Below are positions 35,375 through 44,475 of a stretch of DNA of 64,000 nucleotides, piece after piece. A program made the position numbers and the translations under genes. The DNA lies in the NCBI GenBank assembly GCA_045105615.1, contig JBGCDS010000026.1, forward strand, positions 62,001 to 126,000, given 5' to 3'. The first letter of the stretch is position 1, and the number at the start of each line of letters is the position of its first letter. The notes under the pieces are model-generated. The model worked only from the letters and a program-made list of their open reading frames with translations, was not told where the DNA came from and made no database searches. This DNA comes from UBA1858 sp045105615. GTDB taxonomy: Bacteria; Pseudomonadota; Gammaproteobacteria; UBA4575.

Positions 35375-36160
35375 CTACAAAGAAAGTTTGTAGTTTAAAA
35401 TTAATGGAGCATGATCTGAAAAACGTTCCTCTTTATATATGGATTCTGAAGTAACGAGACCTTTTAGCCCTGGTGTGGCAATTTGATAATCGATTCTCCA
35501 GCCAACATTTTTTGCCCATGCCTGCCCTCTGTTAGACCACCATGTGTATTGATCTTTTTCTTGATTCACCTCGCGAAAAGCATCAACGAATTTCTCTTTA
35601 TATAATAAATTATCGAACCAAGCACGTTCTTCTGGTAAGAAACCAGAGTTTTTCTTATTTCCTTTCCAATTCTTTAAATCTATTTCTTTGTGGGCAATAT
35701 TCCAATCGCCACAAATAATATATTCACGTTTACGTCGTTTTAGTGATTTTAGGTGTTTCATGAACACTTCCATAAAGCGAAACTTAGCCTGCTGTCTTTC
35801 GTCGCCAGAAGAACCCGAAGGTGCATACAGTGAAACAATGGCAATATTGTCAAATTGTACTTCTAGGTATCTACCTTCGTTATCAAATTCTTCAACACCT
35901 AGTTTCGTTACTACTTTAGTTGGCTTTTTTCGAGAATAAATTGCGACACCACTGTAGCCCTTCTTTTGGGCATCGACGTAATAGTGATAATAACCATCCG
36001 GGAAGAAACATGGGACAGGCTGCAATTGATCAAACTGTGCTTTGGTTTCTTGTATACATACAACATCAGCATTTTGCTGAGGTAACCAGTCAAAAAAACC
36101 TTTTCTAGCGGCAGCTCGAATGCCATTAGCATTCAAAGAAATTATTTTAGTAGTAGGCAA
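35375..36160 (-). CDS. Exodeoxyribonuclease III homologue in the crc position
   Basis: 261 residues, second member of the family here. Catalytic residues are intact: Asn12, Glu38 (QETKA), Tyr112, Asp152 and Asn154 (GDWNIAH), Asp224 (WRIDY), Asp249-His250 (SDHAPL). In Pseudomonas the gene divergent from or next to pyrE is crc, an exonuclease III relative that has lost its nuclease residues and acts as a catabolite repressor with Hfq. This gene shares that place and Crc-like stretches such as KRRKREYI and NADVVCIQ, yet looks enzymatically competent. Probably an AP endonuclease of the ExoA type. Confidence 0.9.
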   Translation of the reverse strand: MPTTKIISLNANGIRAAARKGFFDWLPQQNADVVCIQETKAQFDQLQPVPCFFPDGYYHYYVDAQKKGYSGVAIYSRKKPTKVVTKLGVEEFDNEGRYLEVQFDNIAIVSLYAPSGSSGDERQQAKFRFMEVFMKHLKSLKRRKREYIICGDWNIAHKEIDLKNWKGNKKNSGFLPEERAWFDNLLYKEKFVDAFREVNQEKDQYTWWSNRGQAWAKNVGWRIDYQIATPGLKGLVTSESIYKEERFSDHAPLILNYKLSL

Positions 36161-36239
36161 TGGAAATTAGGTGAGATTGTTAAAAGAAGAAGCATACTTT
36201 AGCATGCTGAAAAACAACTATCATTAGACTTAAATTATT

Positions 36240-36878
36240 ATGAATGCAACTTCATTTGTTCAATTTGCCCTGGAAAACGAGGCGCTACAATTCGGTGAAT
36301 TTACACTCAAATCTGGGCGTATTAGTCCGTATTTTTTTAATGCAGGTAAATTCAATCAAGGAGCCGCCTTCAATACATTAGGCCGCTTCTATGCTGATAC
36401 TTTAATCCAGGCAGGGATAGAATTTGACCTACTGTTTGGACCTGCTTACAAAGGGATACCGCTGGCAACAGCTACCTCAATCGCTTTAGATAGCCAATAT
36501 CAGCGTTCCGTATGTGTTGCCTTTAACCGAAAAGAAGCTAAAACCCATGGAGAAGCAGGTAAGTTAATTGGGGCACCATTAGCTGGGCGTGTCGTTATTG
36601 TCGACGACGTGATTACAGCTGGAACTGCTATTCGTGAGAGTATGGGGCTTATAAAAGAAGCCGGCGCTGAACCTGCAGCAGTATTAGTGGCTCTTGATAG
36701 ACAGGAAAAAGGGCCTGAAGGAAATAGCGCCATCCAAGAGATTGAGAAAACCTACAATATTCCTGTTTTAGCCATTGCAAAACTGGAAAACCTGTTGGAC
36801 TTCACCAAAACACAAGAAAACCTTTCCGGCCAACTGGAACAATTGACGGCTTATCGACAAACTTATGGCATTGAGTAA
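36240..36878 (+). CDS. pyrE: Orotate phosphoribosyltransferase
   Basis: Joins orotate and PRPP to give OMP in pyrimidine synthesis. 212 residues, as in E. coli (213). The PRPP-binding motif is VVIVDDVITAGTA (118-130); FTLKSGRISPYFFNAG and the flexible loop NRKEAKTHGEAG are also typical. It is divergent from the exonuclease III homologue across 79 bases. Confidence 0.98.
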   Translation: MNATSFVQFALENEALQFGEFTLKSGRISPYFFNAGKFNQGAAFNTLGRFYADTLIQAGIEFDLLFGPAYKGIPLATATSIALDSQYQRSVCVAFNRKEAKTHGEAGKLIGAPLAGRVVIVDDVITAGTAIRESMGLIKEAGAEPAAVLVALDRQEKGPEGNSAIQEIEKTYNIPVLAIAKLENLLDFTKTQENLSGQLEQLTAYRQTYGIE

Positions 36879-36949
36879 GAACTCATCGGAAAATTAGTGA
36901 TCTAATCTAAAGTTTTAACCAGGAATGCATTGATATAGTCAGTAACTAT

Positions 36950-37579
36950 ATGCGACTACATAAAACCACAATATTTATGTTGATAACCACTGTTATGTGG
37001 AGCGGATTCGCATCGGCTGAATATTTCCGTTGGCAAGATAAAAATGGAGATACACAGTATGGGGACCAAGTCCCAGCAGCAGAAGCTGATAATGGACGTA
37101 TTAGGGTTAACGAAGGAGGACAAGTCGTTGAACAAATCAGTCCTGCAAAAACGCCTGAAGAACAAAAACGTTACGATGAACAGCAACGTATTGCTAAGTT
37201 AGAGCGCCAGCGTAAAGAAGAGCAAGAAGCTTATGATCGTTTATTACTAGCAACTTTCAATAGCTCTGAAGAAATCGTTGAAGTAAGAAATGAAAGAATA
37301 GCTTTGATTGAACAGTCGATTAAACTATCTCGTGAGCGTCTACGTAAGCAGCAAAAAGAGCTAGTTAAATTACACGATAGTCGTAATCGATTTATAGACA
37401 GAGACATGGAACCACCTAAGTGGATCGATGATAATGAACTTAAAGTACTCAGTCGTATAGCCGGTATCGAGCAATATATCAGTGACAAAGGTTTGGAAAA
37501 AGAAAGGTTACGTAAGCGTTTTGGTGCAGATTTAATTCGTTATAAAGAATTGACTAAACGATCCATTACCTCTCGATAA
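36950..37579 (+). CDS. DUF4124-domain periplasmic protein
   Basis: 209 residues. A signal peptide (about 1-24) is followed by a DUF4124 segment (YFRWQDKNGDTQYGDQVP) and a long charged helical region, rich in Lys, Arg and Glu, likely a coiled coil. Function unknown. Its last 14 bases overlap the end of the convergent argB gene. Confidence 0.8.
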   Translation: MRLHKTTIFMLITTVMWSGFASAEYFRWQDKNGDTQYGDQVPAAEADNGRIRVNEGGQVVEQISPAKTPEEQKRYDEQQRIAKLERQRKEEQEAYDRLLLATFNSSEEIVEVRNERIALIEQSIKLSRERLRKQQKELVKLHDSRNRFIDRDMEPPKWIDDNELKVLSRIAGIEQYISDKGLEKERLRKRFGADLIRYKELTKRSITSR

Positions 37580-38450
37580 GAGTTCCAATTCCCTGATCAG
37601 TAAGTAATTCAAGTAATACTGCATGTTGTATTCGGCCATCAATAATATGAGCAGTTTGAACCCCTGATTGCAACGCATCCACGGCACATCGTATCTTAGG
37701 TAGCATACCGCCATAGATGATTTTTGATTTAATCAACTCATCTACTTGAGACGGAGATAAACCCGTAAGTAGCGTGTCGTCATCCATTACACCGGTAGTA
37801 TTGGTCAATAGAATTAATTTTTCACTCTTAACGACGGCCGCAATACTAGCAGCCACTGAATCGGCATTAATGTTATATGTTTCACCGCTATCTCCAACAC
37901 CGATAGGCGCAATCACAGGAATAATGTCGCTATCAATAAAAGTATTCAGAATTGCGGGATTAATACCGCTGACTTCGCCAACATGACCTAGATCTATAAT
38001 TTCTGAAGCACTCGCCTCAGGATCTGAGGAGGATATTTTAAGTTGCTTAGCATGAATCAAATCGCCATCCTTACCAGATAAGCCTACCGCACTACCGCCT
38101 TGCTGATTAATTAGATGAACAATTTCTTTATTTACTTTACCGCCAAGCACCATTTCGACAACATCCATGGTTTCTTGGTCAGTCACTCGCATACCTTCGA
38201 CGAATTTAGATTCCTTGCCTAATGCCTTAAGTAATTCACCTATCTGAGGGCCACCACCATGAACAATAATTGGCTGTAAGCCCACCTGTTTTAACAACAC
38301 GATATCTCGCGCAAAGCTATTTTTTAAATGTGGCTCGGTCATTGCGTTACCACCATACTTTATAACGATAGTTTTACCTGAAAATCGTTGTATATAAGGT
38401 AAAGCTTCGCTAAGAACCTTTGCCGTATTGATGGCGTCACTGGAGTTCAT
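37566..38450 (-). CDS. argB: Acetylglutamate kinase
   Basis: Second step of arginine synthesis, phosphorylating N-acetylglutamate. 294 residues with the phosphate-binding IKYGGNAM and HGGGPQIG motifs. A helix of about 25 residues stands before the first strand; in Pseudomonas this extra helix makes the enzyme hexameric and arginine-inhibited, while E. coli lacks it. Feedback inhibition is therefore inferred. It is the last gene of coaBC-dut-algC-argB. Confidence 0.97.
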   Translation of the reverse strand: MNSSDAINTAKVLSEALPYIQRFSGKTIVIKYGGNAMTEPHLKNSFARDIVLLKQVGLQPIIVHGGGPQIGELLKALGKESKFVEGMRVTDQETMDVVEMVLGGKVNKEIVHLINQQGGSAVGLSGKDGDLIHAKQLKISSSDPEASASEIIDLGHVGEVSGINPAILNTFIDSDIIPVIAPIGVGDSGETYNINADSVAASIAAVVKSEKLILLTNTTGVMDDDTLLTGLSPSQVDELIKSKIIYGGMLPKIRCAVDALQSGVQTAHIIDGRIQHAVLLELLTDQGIGTLIER

Positions 38451-38456
38451 AATGGT

Positions 38457-39830
38457 TTAAAAGGGTAAGTTAATAGTTGAATCAACAGAGTGAATTTGAG
38501 ATTTAAAGTTATCTTTTAGTTGTTGTAATTTTTCTTCGCTTTCTGCCTCAAATCGTATTACTAATGAAGGTGTTGTATTTGATGCACGTACAAGGCCCCA
38601 ACCATAATCAAAGTCTGCACGTACACCGTCTATAGTTGATAGCTTTGCATCAGCAAAGTTCGATTGAGCAATAAACTTTTTAATAAACTCATGCTGAGCA
38701 CCATCTTTATTAAGAGTAACGGTAATCTCGGGGGTACTGACATCATTTGGAAGGTCGTTAAAAATTTGACTAACAGGTCGTTCATCTGCGGCAAGTATTT
38801 CTAACATACGTGCCGCTGAATAAAGGCCATCATCAAAACCGAACCAACGCTCTTTAAAGAAAATGTGTCCACTCATTTCGCCTGCTAATAAAGCACCAGT
38901 CTCTTTCATTTTATTTTTTATAAATGAATGGCCTGTTTTCCACATAGTTGCTTTGCCGCCAGCTTGTTCAATATAGCTAGCCAAATTGCGCGATGACTTA
39001 ACATCAAAAATTATTTCAGCGCCCGGATTACGTGATAGCACATCTTTTGCATATAGCATCATTTGACGATCAGCCCATAACACTTCGCCATGTTCATCAA
39101 CAATACCGACACGATCGCCATCACCATCAAAGGCTAAACCTAAGTCTAGTTTGTTTTCAGTAACCGTTTTAATTAAATCTTCTAAATTTTCAGGTTCACT
39201 TGGGTTTGGGTGATGGTTTGGAAAACTACCATCAATATCACAGAATAATTCGTTTACCTGAATACAACCCAAGCCGTTAAATAATTTAATTGCTGTAGGG
39301 CCGGCAACACCATTGCCACAGTCTATCGCAATTGAAAGTGGTCGTTTCAATGTTACTTCCTTGAAGATAGTATCAAGGTAGTCACCTAATATATTAATTT
39401 CCTCGACTTTACCATCGCCTGCTTTGAAACTTCCTTGCTCAATACACGCATAGATGTCTTGAATCATGTCACCAAATAATGTTTTTTCACCCATGACCAT
39501 TTTAATGCCATTATATTCAGGTGGATTATGGCTGCCTGTCACCATTAGTCCAGAGCCAGTGCCTAGAGAGTGAGTGGCGTAATAAAGAACTGGTGTGGGT
39601 ACTTCACCGATATCAATAACGTCTATTCCTGTCGAGCGTAGACCTTCAATTAAGTTATCGGAAAGTAGTTTACTGGTCAGTCGGCCATCACGTCCAACCG
39701 CGACATTTTTACACTCTGTGTATAGGCTACCAATAGCTTTACCAATTAGCATAGCAACATCAGGGCGCAGGTCCGTCTTAACAACGCCTCTAATATCATA
39801 TGCGCGGAATATACTGGAGGTTACGTCCAT
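38457..39830 (-). CDS. algC: Phosphomannomutase/phosphoglucomutase
   Basis: Interconverts hexose 1- and 6-phosphates for LPS and exopolysaccharide sugars. 457 residues. The phosphoserine loop is GSHNPPEYNG, the metal loop DGDGDR, and the sugar loop GEMSGHIFF. The domain order and the coaBC-dut-algC-argB context are those of Pseudomonas algC. It lies 6 bases before argB. Confidence 0.95.
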   Translation of the reverse strand: MDVTSSIFRAYDIRGVVKTDLRPDVAMLIGKAIGSLYTECKNVAVGRDGRLTSKLLSDNLIEGLRSTGIDVIDIGEVPTPVLYYATHSLGTGSGLMVTGSHNPPEYNGIKMVMGEKTLFGDMIQDIYACIEQGSFKAGDGKVEEINILGDYLDTIFKEVTLKRPLSIAIDCGNGVAGPTAIKLFNGLGCIQVNELFCDIDGSFPNHHPNPSEPENLEDLIKTVTENKLDLGLAFDGDGDRVGIVDEHGEVLWADRQMMLYAKDVLSRNPGAEIIFDVKSSRNLASYIEQAGGKATMWKTGHSFIKNKMKETGALLAGEMSGHIFFKERWFGFDDGLYSAARMLEILAADERPVSQIFNDLPNDVSTPEITVTLNKDGAQHEFIKKFIAQSNFADAKLSTIDGVRADFDYGWGLVRASNTTPSLVIRFEAESEEKLQQLKDNFKSQIHSVDSTINLPF

Positions 39831-39862
39831 TGTTTTCTCCTCTGGTTAAATACTTAAAATCA

Positions 39863-40336
39863 CTATTGCTTACCCGTATGGCCAAAGCCACCTTCGCCAC
39901 GATCTGTTTGTGTAAAGTTATCGACTACCTCAAAATTTGCTTGAATCACTGGTACAAAGACCAGTTGAGCAATGCGATCACCAGGTTCTATGTTGAAGTC
40001 TTTATCACCTCGATTCCAAAGCGAAACCATTAAGGGACCCTGGTAATCTGAGTCTATTAGCCCGACTAAATTACCGAGTACAATGCCATGCTTATGGCCT
40101 AGGCCGGACCGTGGAAGAATAACAGCGGCTAATGATGAATCATCAATAAATATTGAGATACCAGTGGGTATCAAATGTGTTGCACCAGGCCTAACGGTCA
40201 TTGTTTCGTTAATACATGCCTGCAAGTCTAGACCGGCAGAACCACTGGTAGCATAGTTGGGCATTGGAAATTCTGTTCCAATGCGGTTATCTAATATCTT
40301 AAGCTTTATTTTATTTTGATTGGAGATAAGTGACAT
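39863..40336 (-). CDS. dut: dUTP diphosphatase
   Basis: Hydrolyses dUTP to keep uracil out of DNA and supply dUMP. 157 residues with the five trimer-type motifs, including SAGLDLQA, PRSGLGHKHG, GLIDSDYQG, RIAQLVF and the C-terminal RGEGGFGHTG. The ATG at 40336 lies 26 bases inside the end of coaBC; no in-frame start closer to the conserved region exists, so the overlap is real. Confidence 0.98.
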   Translation of the reverse strand: MSLISNQNKIKLKILDNRIGTEFPMPNYATSGSAGLDLQACINETMTVRPGATHLIPTGISIFIDDSSLAAVILPRSGLGHKHGIVLGNLVGLIDSDYQGPLMVSLWNRGDKDFNIEPGDRIAQLVFVPVIQANFEVVDNFTQTDRGEGGFGHTGKQ

Positions 40337-41543
40337 TTGTTTGAGAGGCTTCTTTTTTTAGTTGATCAGCAATGTTCTTAATAATTAATCGAGCAAGTTG
40401 TGATTTGTGTGCTTTAGCTAGAGATACTGTGCTGTTATTTGAAATGATTTCTACTGCATTGTAATCACTATCAAAGCCCTGATTTGGTAATCCAACCTGG
40501 TTAGCAATAATCATGTTGAGAGATTTTTTTCTTAGTTTTACTAAAGCATGTTCAATAAGGTTTTCTGTTTCTGCAGCAAAACCAACACAGAATAAATCAG
40601 GTTGAGATAATTTAACCTCTTTTAATATGTCAGGAGTCTTCGATAATTGTATAGAGATAGCATCATCTTGTTTCTTTATTTTTTGATCTGAAACATTCAT
40701 CGGTTGATAGTCTGCGACAGCAGCAGCGGCAATAAAAAGATCAGCATCAGCACAGTATTTTATAGATGCAGTATGCATTTGCTGTGCAGTTTCTATTTGT
40801 ACATAGTTGATGCGCTCGTTCTCATCTAGGTGCGTTGGTCCGCTAATCACGGTGACCTGCGCACCTGCCTCTAGTGCAGCATCAGCAATAGCGTAACCCA
40901 TTTTCCCAGATGAACGATTACTAATAAAACGAACAGGGTCGATTGGTTCTATAGTTGGTCCAGCAGTAATGACGACTTTTTTAGTGTTGAGGCTGTTGCT
41001 AGTAAATAGTGAGATACATAGGCTAACTAAATCATCAGGCTCTAACATTCTTCCTTCGCCAGATTCACCACAGGCTTGGATTCCTTCGGCTGGCCCAAAT
41101 ATATGAACACCACGTTCTTGTAGAGCGATGATGTTTTGTTGAGTCGCAGGATTGTTCCACATGGCTTGGTTCATGGCTGGCGTAATCGCTAAGGGGCCTT
41201 GATGTGCAAGGCAGAGTGAACTGACAAAGCTGTCTGCTTCACCGTGACTAATTTTAGCGATAATATTTGCGGTAGCAGGTGCAATCACAATGGCATCTGA
41301 CCAACGTGATAAAGCAATGTGATCCATACCGGCTGTATCAAAGCTACCATTATCAGAAGTTTGAACTGGATAACCCGACAGAGCTTGAAAGGTCAACGGT
41401 GTAACAAACTTAGTCGCACTTTCGGTCATAACAACTCGCACTTGTGCGCCAGCCCTTTGTAGTGCGCGTACGAATTCGGCACTCTTATAGGCGGCAATAC
41501 CGCCACTAACCGCGACAAGGATACGTTTGTTTGTAAGCTTCAT
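40311..41543 (-). CDS. coaBC: Bifunctional phosphopantothenoylcysteine decarboxylase / synthetase
   Basis: Two steps of coenzyme A synthesis. 410 residues: the N-terminal flavodoxin-like CoaC domain (about 1-185) with GGIAAYK, ISHGEADS and PAMNQAMW; the C-terminal CoaB domain with TAGPTIEPIDPVRFISNRSS and KMGYAIADAA. It heads the coaBC-dut-algC-argB operon and diverges from radC. Confidence 0.98.
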   Translation of the reverse strand: MKLTNKRILVAVSGGIAAYKSAEFVRALQRAGAQVRVVMTESATKFVTPLTFQALSGYPVQTSDNGSFDTAGMDHIALSRWSDAIVIAPATANIIAKISHGEADSFVSSLCLAHQGPLAITPAMNQAMWNNPATQQNIIALQERGVHIFGPAEGIQACGESGEGRMLEPDDLVSLCISLFTSNSLNTKKVVITAGPTIEPIDPVRFISNRSSGKMGYAIADAALEAGAQVTVISGPTHLDENERINYVQIETAQQMHTASIKYCADADLFIAAAAVADYQPMNVSDQKIKKQDDAISIQLSKTPDILKEVKLSQPDLFCVGFAAETENLIEHALVKLRKKSLNMIIANQVGLPNQGFDSDYNAVEIISNNSTVSLAKAHKSQLARLIIKNIADQLKKEASQTNVTYLQSK

Positions 41544-41605
41544 GGCAAAGAAGTGTACCAGAATCAGTCCTTATATCGTGAATCTACCCCTAGTTTTTAC
41601 TGTTA

Positions 41606-42274
41606 ATGCTACGAAATTGGCCAACTGAAAGTCGCCCGCGTGAAAGGCTTATTAATGAAGGTCCTGAAGCACTTACAGATGCTGAACTGCTTGCGATTGT
41701 TCTAAGAATAGGTACGCCAGGTAAAAGTGTAGTGGAGCTGGCTCAAGAACTACTTAACCAGTTTGGTAGTCTGCGAGAATTACTTGCATGTGAAAGCGCA
41801 GAACTGCAAAAAATTAAGGGTTTAGGCCCGGCAAAGGTGGCACAAATATCTGCGATTAAGATACTTGCACAGCGTAGCTTGAAAGAGCTGTTAATATCTA
41901 AGCCATCAGTGAGTGGGTCTAAAGATGCTGCCAATTTCTTATTTTGTAAGCTGCGTGATTATAAAAATGAGATCTTTGTATGTTTATTGCTAGACACACG
42001 TAACCAATTAATTCGCTATGAAGAACTATTTAGTGGGTCTATCAGTGGTGCAAGTATCTATCCACGCGAGGTAGTGAATTTAGTCTTGAAAACAAATGCC
42101 GCGGCAGTAATTTTTGCACATAACCATCCTTCCGGGAATAGCGAACCAAGTGAGGCCGATAAGAAAATCACTAAAAGACTTAAACAGGCATTAGATTTAA
42201 TCGATGTGCGTGTATTAGATCATATTGTTATTGGTGAAGATACTTACTCTATGGCAGAGCATGGACTAATCTAA
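41606..42274 (+). CDS. radC: RadC-family JAB/MPN-domain protein
   Basis: 222 residues. N-terminal helix-hairpin-helix part (KGLGPAKVAQI) and C-terminal JAMM-like domain with the metal motif HNHPSGNSEPSEAD (172-185). Despite its name its biochemical role is uncertain. It is in its usual place beside coaBC. Its stop codon shares bases with that of convergent bioF. Confidence 0.96.
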   Translation: MLRNWPTESRPRERLINEGPEALTDAELLAIVLRIGTPGKSVVELAQELLNQFGSLRELLACESAELQKIKGLGPAKVAQISAIKILAQRSLKELLISKPSVSGSKDAANFLFCKLRDYKNEIFVCLLLDTRNQLIRYEELFSGSISGASIYPREVVNLVLKTNAAAVIFAHNHPSGNSEPSEADKKITKRLKQALDLIDVRVLDHIVIGEDTYSMAEHGLI

Positions 42275-43449
42275 CTTTTAGTTTCTAATGCTATAGAATT
42301 TTTAACTTCAGTTAAAGCATTAGCTAATTGATCAATTTGTTGCAGAGTGTGTTCACTTGATAGTGTGATACGTAAACGGGCTGTATTTTTTGGTACGGTA
42401 GGCGGTCGTATAGCAAGCACTAATAGTCCACGTCGTTCTAATTGACTGCTGAAATTTAATGCGAGTTTGTTTTCACCTATAATAATAGTCTGTATCGCAG
42501 TGATAGACTCTAGTAATTGTAAATTTGTTTGTGCAATAGCATGACGAAAATATTGAATGTTATTGAGCAGTTTTTGTCGTCGTTCAGGCTCATTAATAAT
42601 AATATTTAAGCTCTGTGTTGCAGCTGCAGCAAGTGCAGCAGGTGGTGCAGTGGTATAAATTAGCGTGCGTGCTTTTTGTATCAAGAAATCAATCGTATTG
42701 TTATCACTCAATACGAAGGCTCCACTGCCACCAAATGCTTTGCCGAATGTCCCAATTAATACATCTACCTTTGAGGTGTCAACGCCAAGATGTTCCAGAC
42801 TTCCTCGACCATTAAGACCAAGCACGCCTATACCATGTGCATCATCAATAATTAATTTATCGTTAGAATCCCGTTTAAGTTGATGGAGCTGATCTATAGG
42901 AGCAATACTGCCTTCCATGCTAAATACGCCATCACTTACGATTAAATGCGAATCTGATTGGCTATCATTAACTATGTCTTGAGCCTGATTAGTATCACGA
43001 TGATGGTATCGTTTTAAATCGCCACTGGCATTTTTTGCTGCATCGATAAGAGAGGCATGGTTAAGGCGATCTTGTAAAATTAAACTATGGCGTGAGCTAA
43101 GTGCTGAGATAACGCCTAGGTTAGCAAGGTAGCCTGAAGAAAATAATACGCAACGTTGGTAGCCTAGAAACTCAGATAGCTGTTCCTCCAACGAGGCATG
43201 CAGTGTTGAATAACCACTTATAAGTTGGGAAGCACCGGTGCCGACACCATAATGAGATATAGCATCTTTGGCTGCCTGGCAAACGCGAGGATCATTAGCT
43301 AAGCCTAGATAGTCATTGCTGCAAAAAGATAAAAATTGTTTGCCATCAATAATGACTTTGATATCTTGAGGACTGCCTAATTGACGTCTTTGCCTATAAG
43401 CGCCCTGTTGTTTTAGCTCAGTTAGTTTCTGAGAAATTGGAATCTGCAC
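42271..43449 (-). CDS. bioF: 8-amino-7-oxononanoate synthase
   Basis: PLP enzyme that joins pimeloyl-thioester and alanine in biotin synthesis. 392 residues, PLP lysine Lys237 in GTFGKAFGG, with Asp202 and His205 in DDAHGIG. It lies 11 bases behind bioB. The usual followers bioH, bioC and bioD are not here; radC comes next instead. Confidence 0.97.
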   Translation of the reverse strand: MQIPISQKLTELKQQGAYRQRRQLGSPQDIKVIIDGKQFLSFCSNDYLGLANDPRVCQAAKDAISHYGVGTGASQLISGYSTLHASLEEQLSEFLGYQRCVLFSSGYLANLGVISALSSRHSLILQDRLNHASLIDAAKNASGDLKRYHHRDTNQAQDIVNDSQSDSHLIVSDGVFSMEGSIAPIDQLHQLKRDSNDKLIIDDAHGIGVLGLNGRGSLEHLGVDTSKVDVLIGTFGKAFGGSGAFVLSDNNTIDFLIQKARTLIYTTAPPAALAAAATQSLNIIINEPERRQKLLNNIQYFRHAIAQTNLQLLESITAIQTIIIGENKLALNFSSQLERRGLLVLAIRPPTVPKNTARLRITLSSEHTLQQIDQLANALTEVKNSIALETKS

Positions 43450-43460
43450 TGATGATATTA

Positions 43461-44414
43461 TTAGTGACTTGCCTGCGCCTCTAAGCTCATACCTAAGCGT
43501 TCAAATAAGCGTGCGTCTTCATCAATATCCGGATTTGGTGCAGTTAATAACTTCTCACCAAAAAATACAGAATTAGCACCTGCGTGGAAGCAAAGGGCTT
43601 GCATGGCATCATTCATAGATTCGCGCCCAGCAGATAATCGGATGTAAGTCTTTGGCATTAGTATGCGTGTAGCGGCAATCATGCGGGCAAATTCAATCGG
43701 GTCCAGTTCATCAGTGCCGTATAAGGGCGTCCCTTCAATCTGTACCAATAAATTAATAGGCACAGATTCTGGCTGAGGGTCCATGTTGGCTAATTCAAGT
43801 AATAAGCCAACGCGCTGTTGTCGGTTTTCACCCATGCCCAGAATACCTCCAGAGCAGACATTAACTCCTGATTCCCTCACGTGCTTCAAAGTGTCTAATC
43901 TGTCTTGATAATCCCGCGTAGTGATAATCTCTCCATAGAACTCTGGTGAGGTATCAAGGTTATGATTGTAGTAGTCCAACCCGACTTCGGATAAACGCTT
44001 AGACTGTTTTTCAGTGAGCATACCTAGAGTAACGCAGGTTTCTAAATTTTCCGATTGAACCTCTTTGATCATTTCAATCACTGTCTCTAGGTTTTTATCG
44101 GTAGGGTTACGCCAGGCAGCTCCCATACAGAATCGAGTCGCGCCCTGTTGCTTGGCATTTTGAGCCGCAGTTCTAACCTCATCAAGAGAAAGTAAGCGTT
44201 CTCGTTCTAACCCAGTGTCATAGCGTGCGCTTTGTGGACAATATGCACAATCTTCAGGGCAGGCGCCTGTTTTGATTGATAGTAGCGTGCTAGCTTGAAT
44301 AGTATTCGGGTTATGGTGAGTACGATGAATACTTTGAGCTTCAAATAATAGGTCATTAAATGGCTTAGCAAAAATATCGCTAACTTCTTTTTTTTCCCAC
44401 ATTTTTCTACTCAT
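43461..44414 (-). CDS. bioB: Biotin synthase
   Basis: Radical-SAM enzyme that inserts sulfur into dethiobiotin. 317 residues. The radical-SAM cysteines are Cys52, Cys56 and Cys59 in CPEDCAYC. The start could be Met1 (44414) or Met5 (44402); neither has a clear Shine-Dalgarno. It diverges from comF across 61 bases, in which no convincing BirA operator was seen. Confidence 0.98.
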   Translation of the reverse strand: MSRKMWEKKEVSDIFAKPFNDLLFEAQSIHRTHHNPNTIQASTLLSIKTGACPEDCAYCPQSARYDTGLERERLLSLDEVRTAAQNAKQQGATRFCMGAAWRNPTDKNLETVIEMIKEVQSENLETCVTLGMLTEKQSKRLSEVGLDYYNHNLDTSPEFYGEIITTRDYQDRLDTLKHVRESGVNVCSGGILGMGENRQQRVGLLLELANMDPQPESVPINLLVQIEGTPLYGTDELDPIEFARMIAATRILMPKTYIRLSAGRESMNDAMQALCFHAGANSVFFGEKLLTAPNPDIDEDARLFERLGMSLEAQASH

Positions 44415-44475
44415 TTACGGCTCACTTTTGAAATATATAGGTACGGGAGTCTAAACGCCTGTAGGCACTTGTCAA

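Noticed and set aside
44415..44475. BirA operator in the bioB-comF gap
   Set aside because: No TTGTAAACC ... GGTTTACAA-like palindrome is visible; a TTGACA near comF lacks a matching -10 toward bioB.
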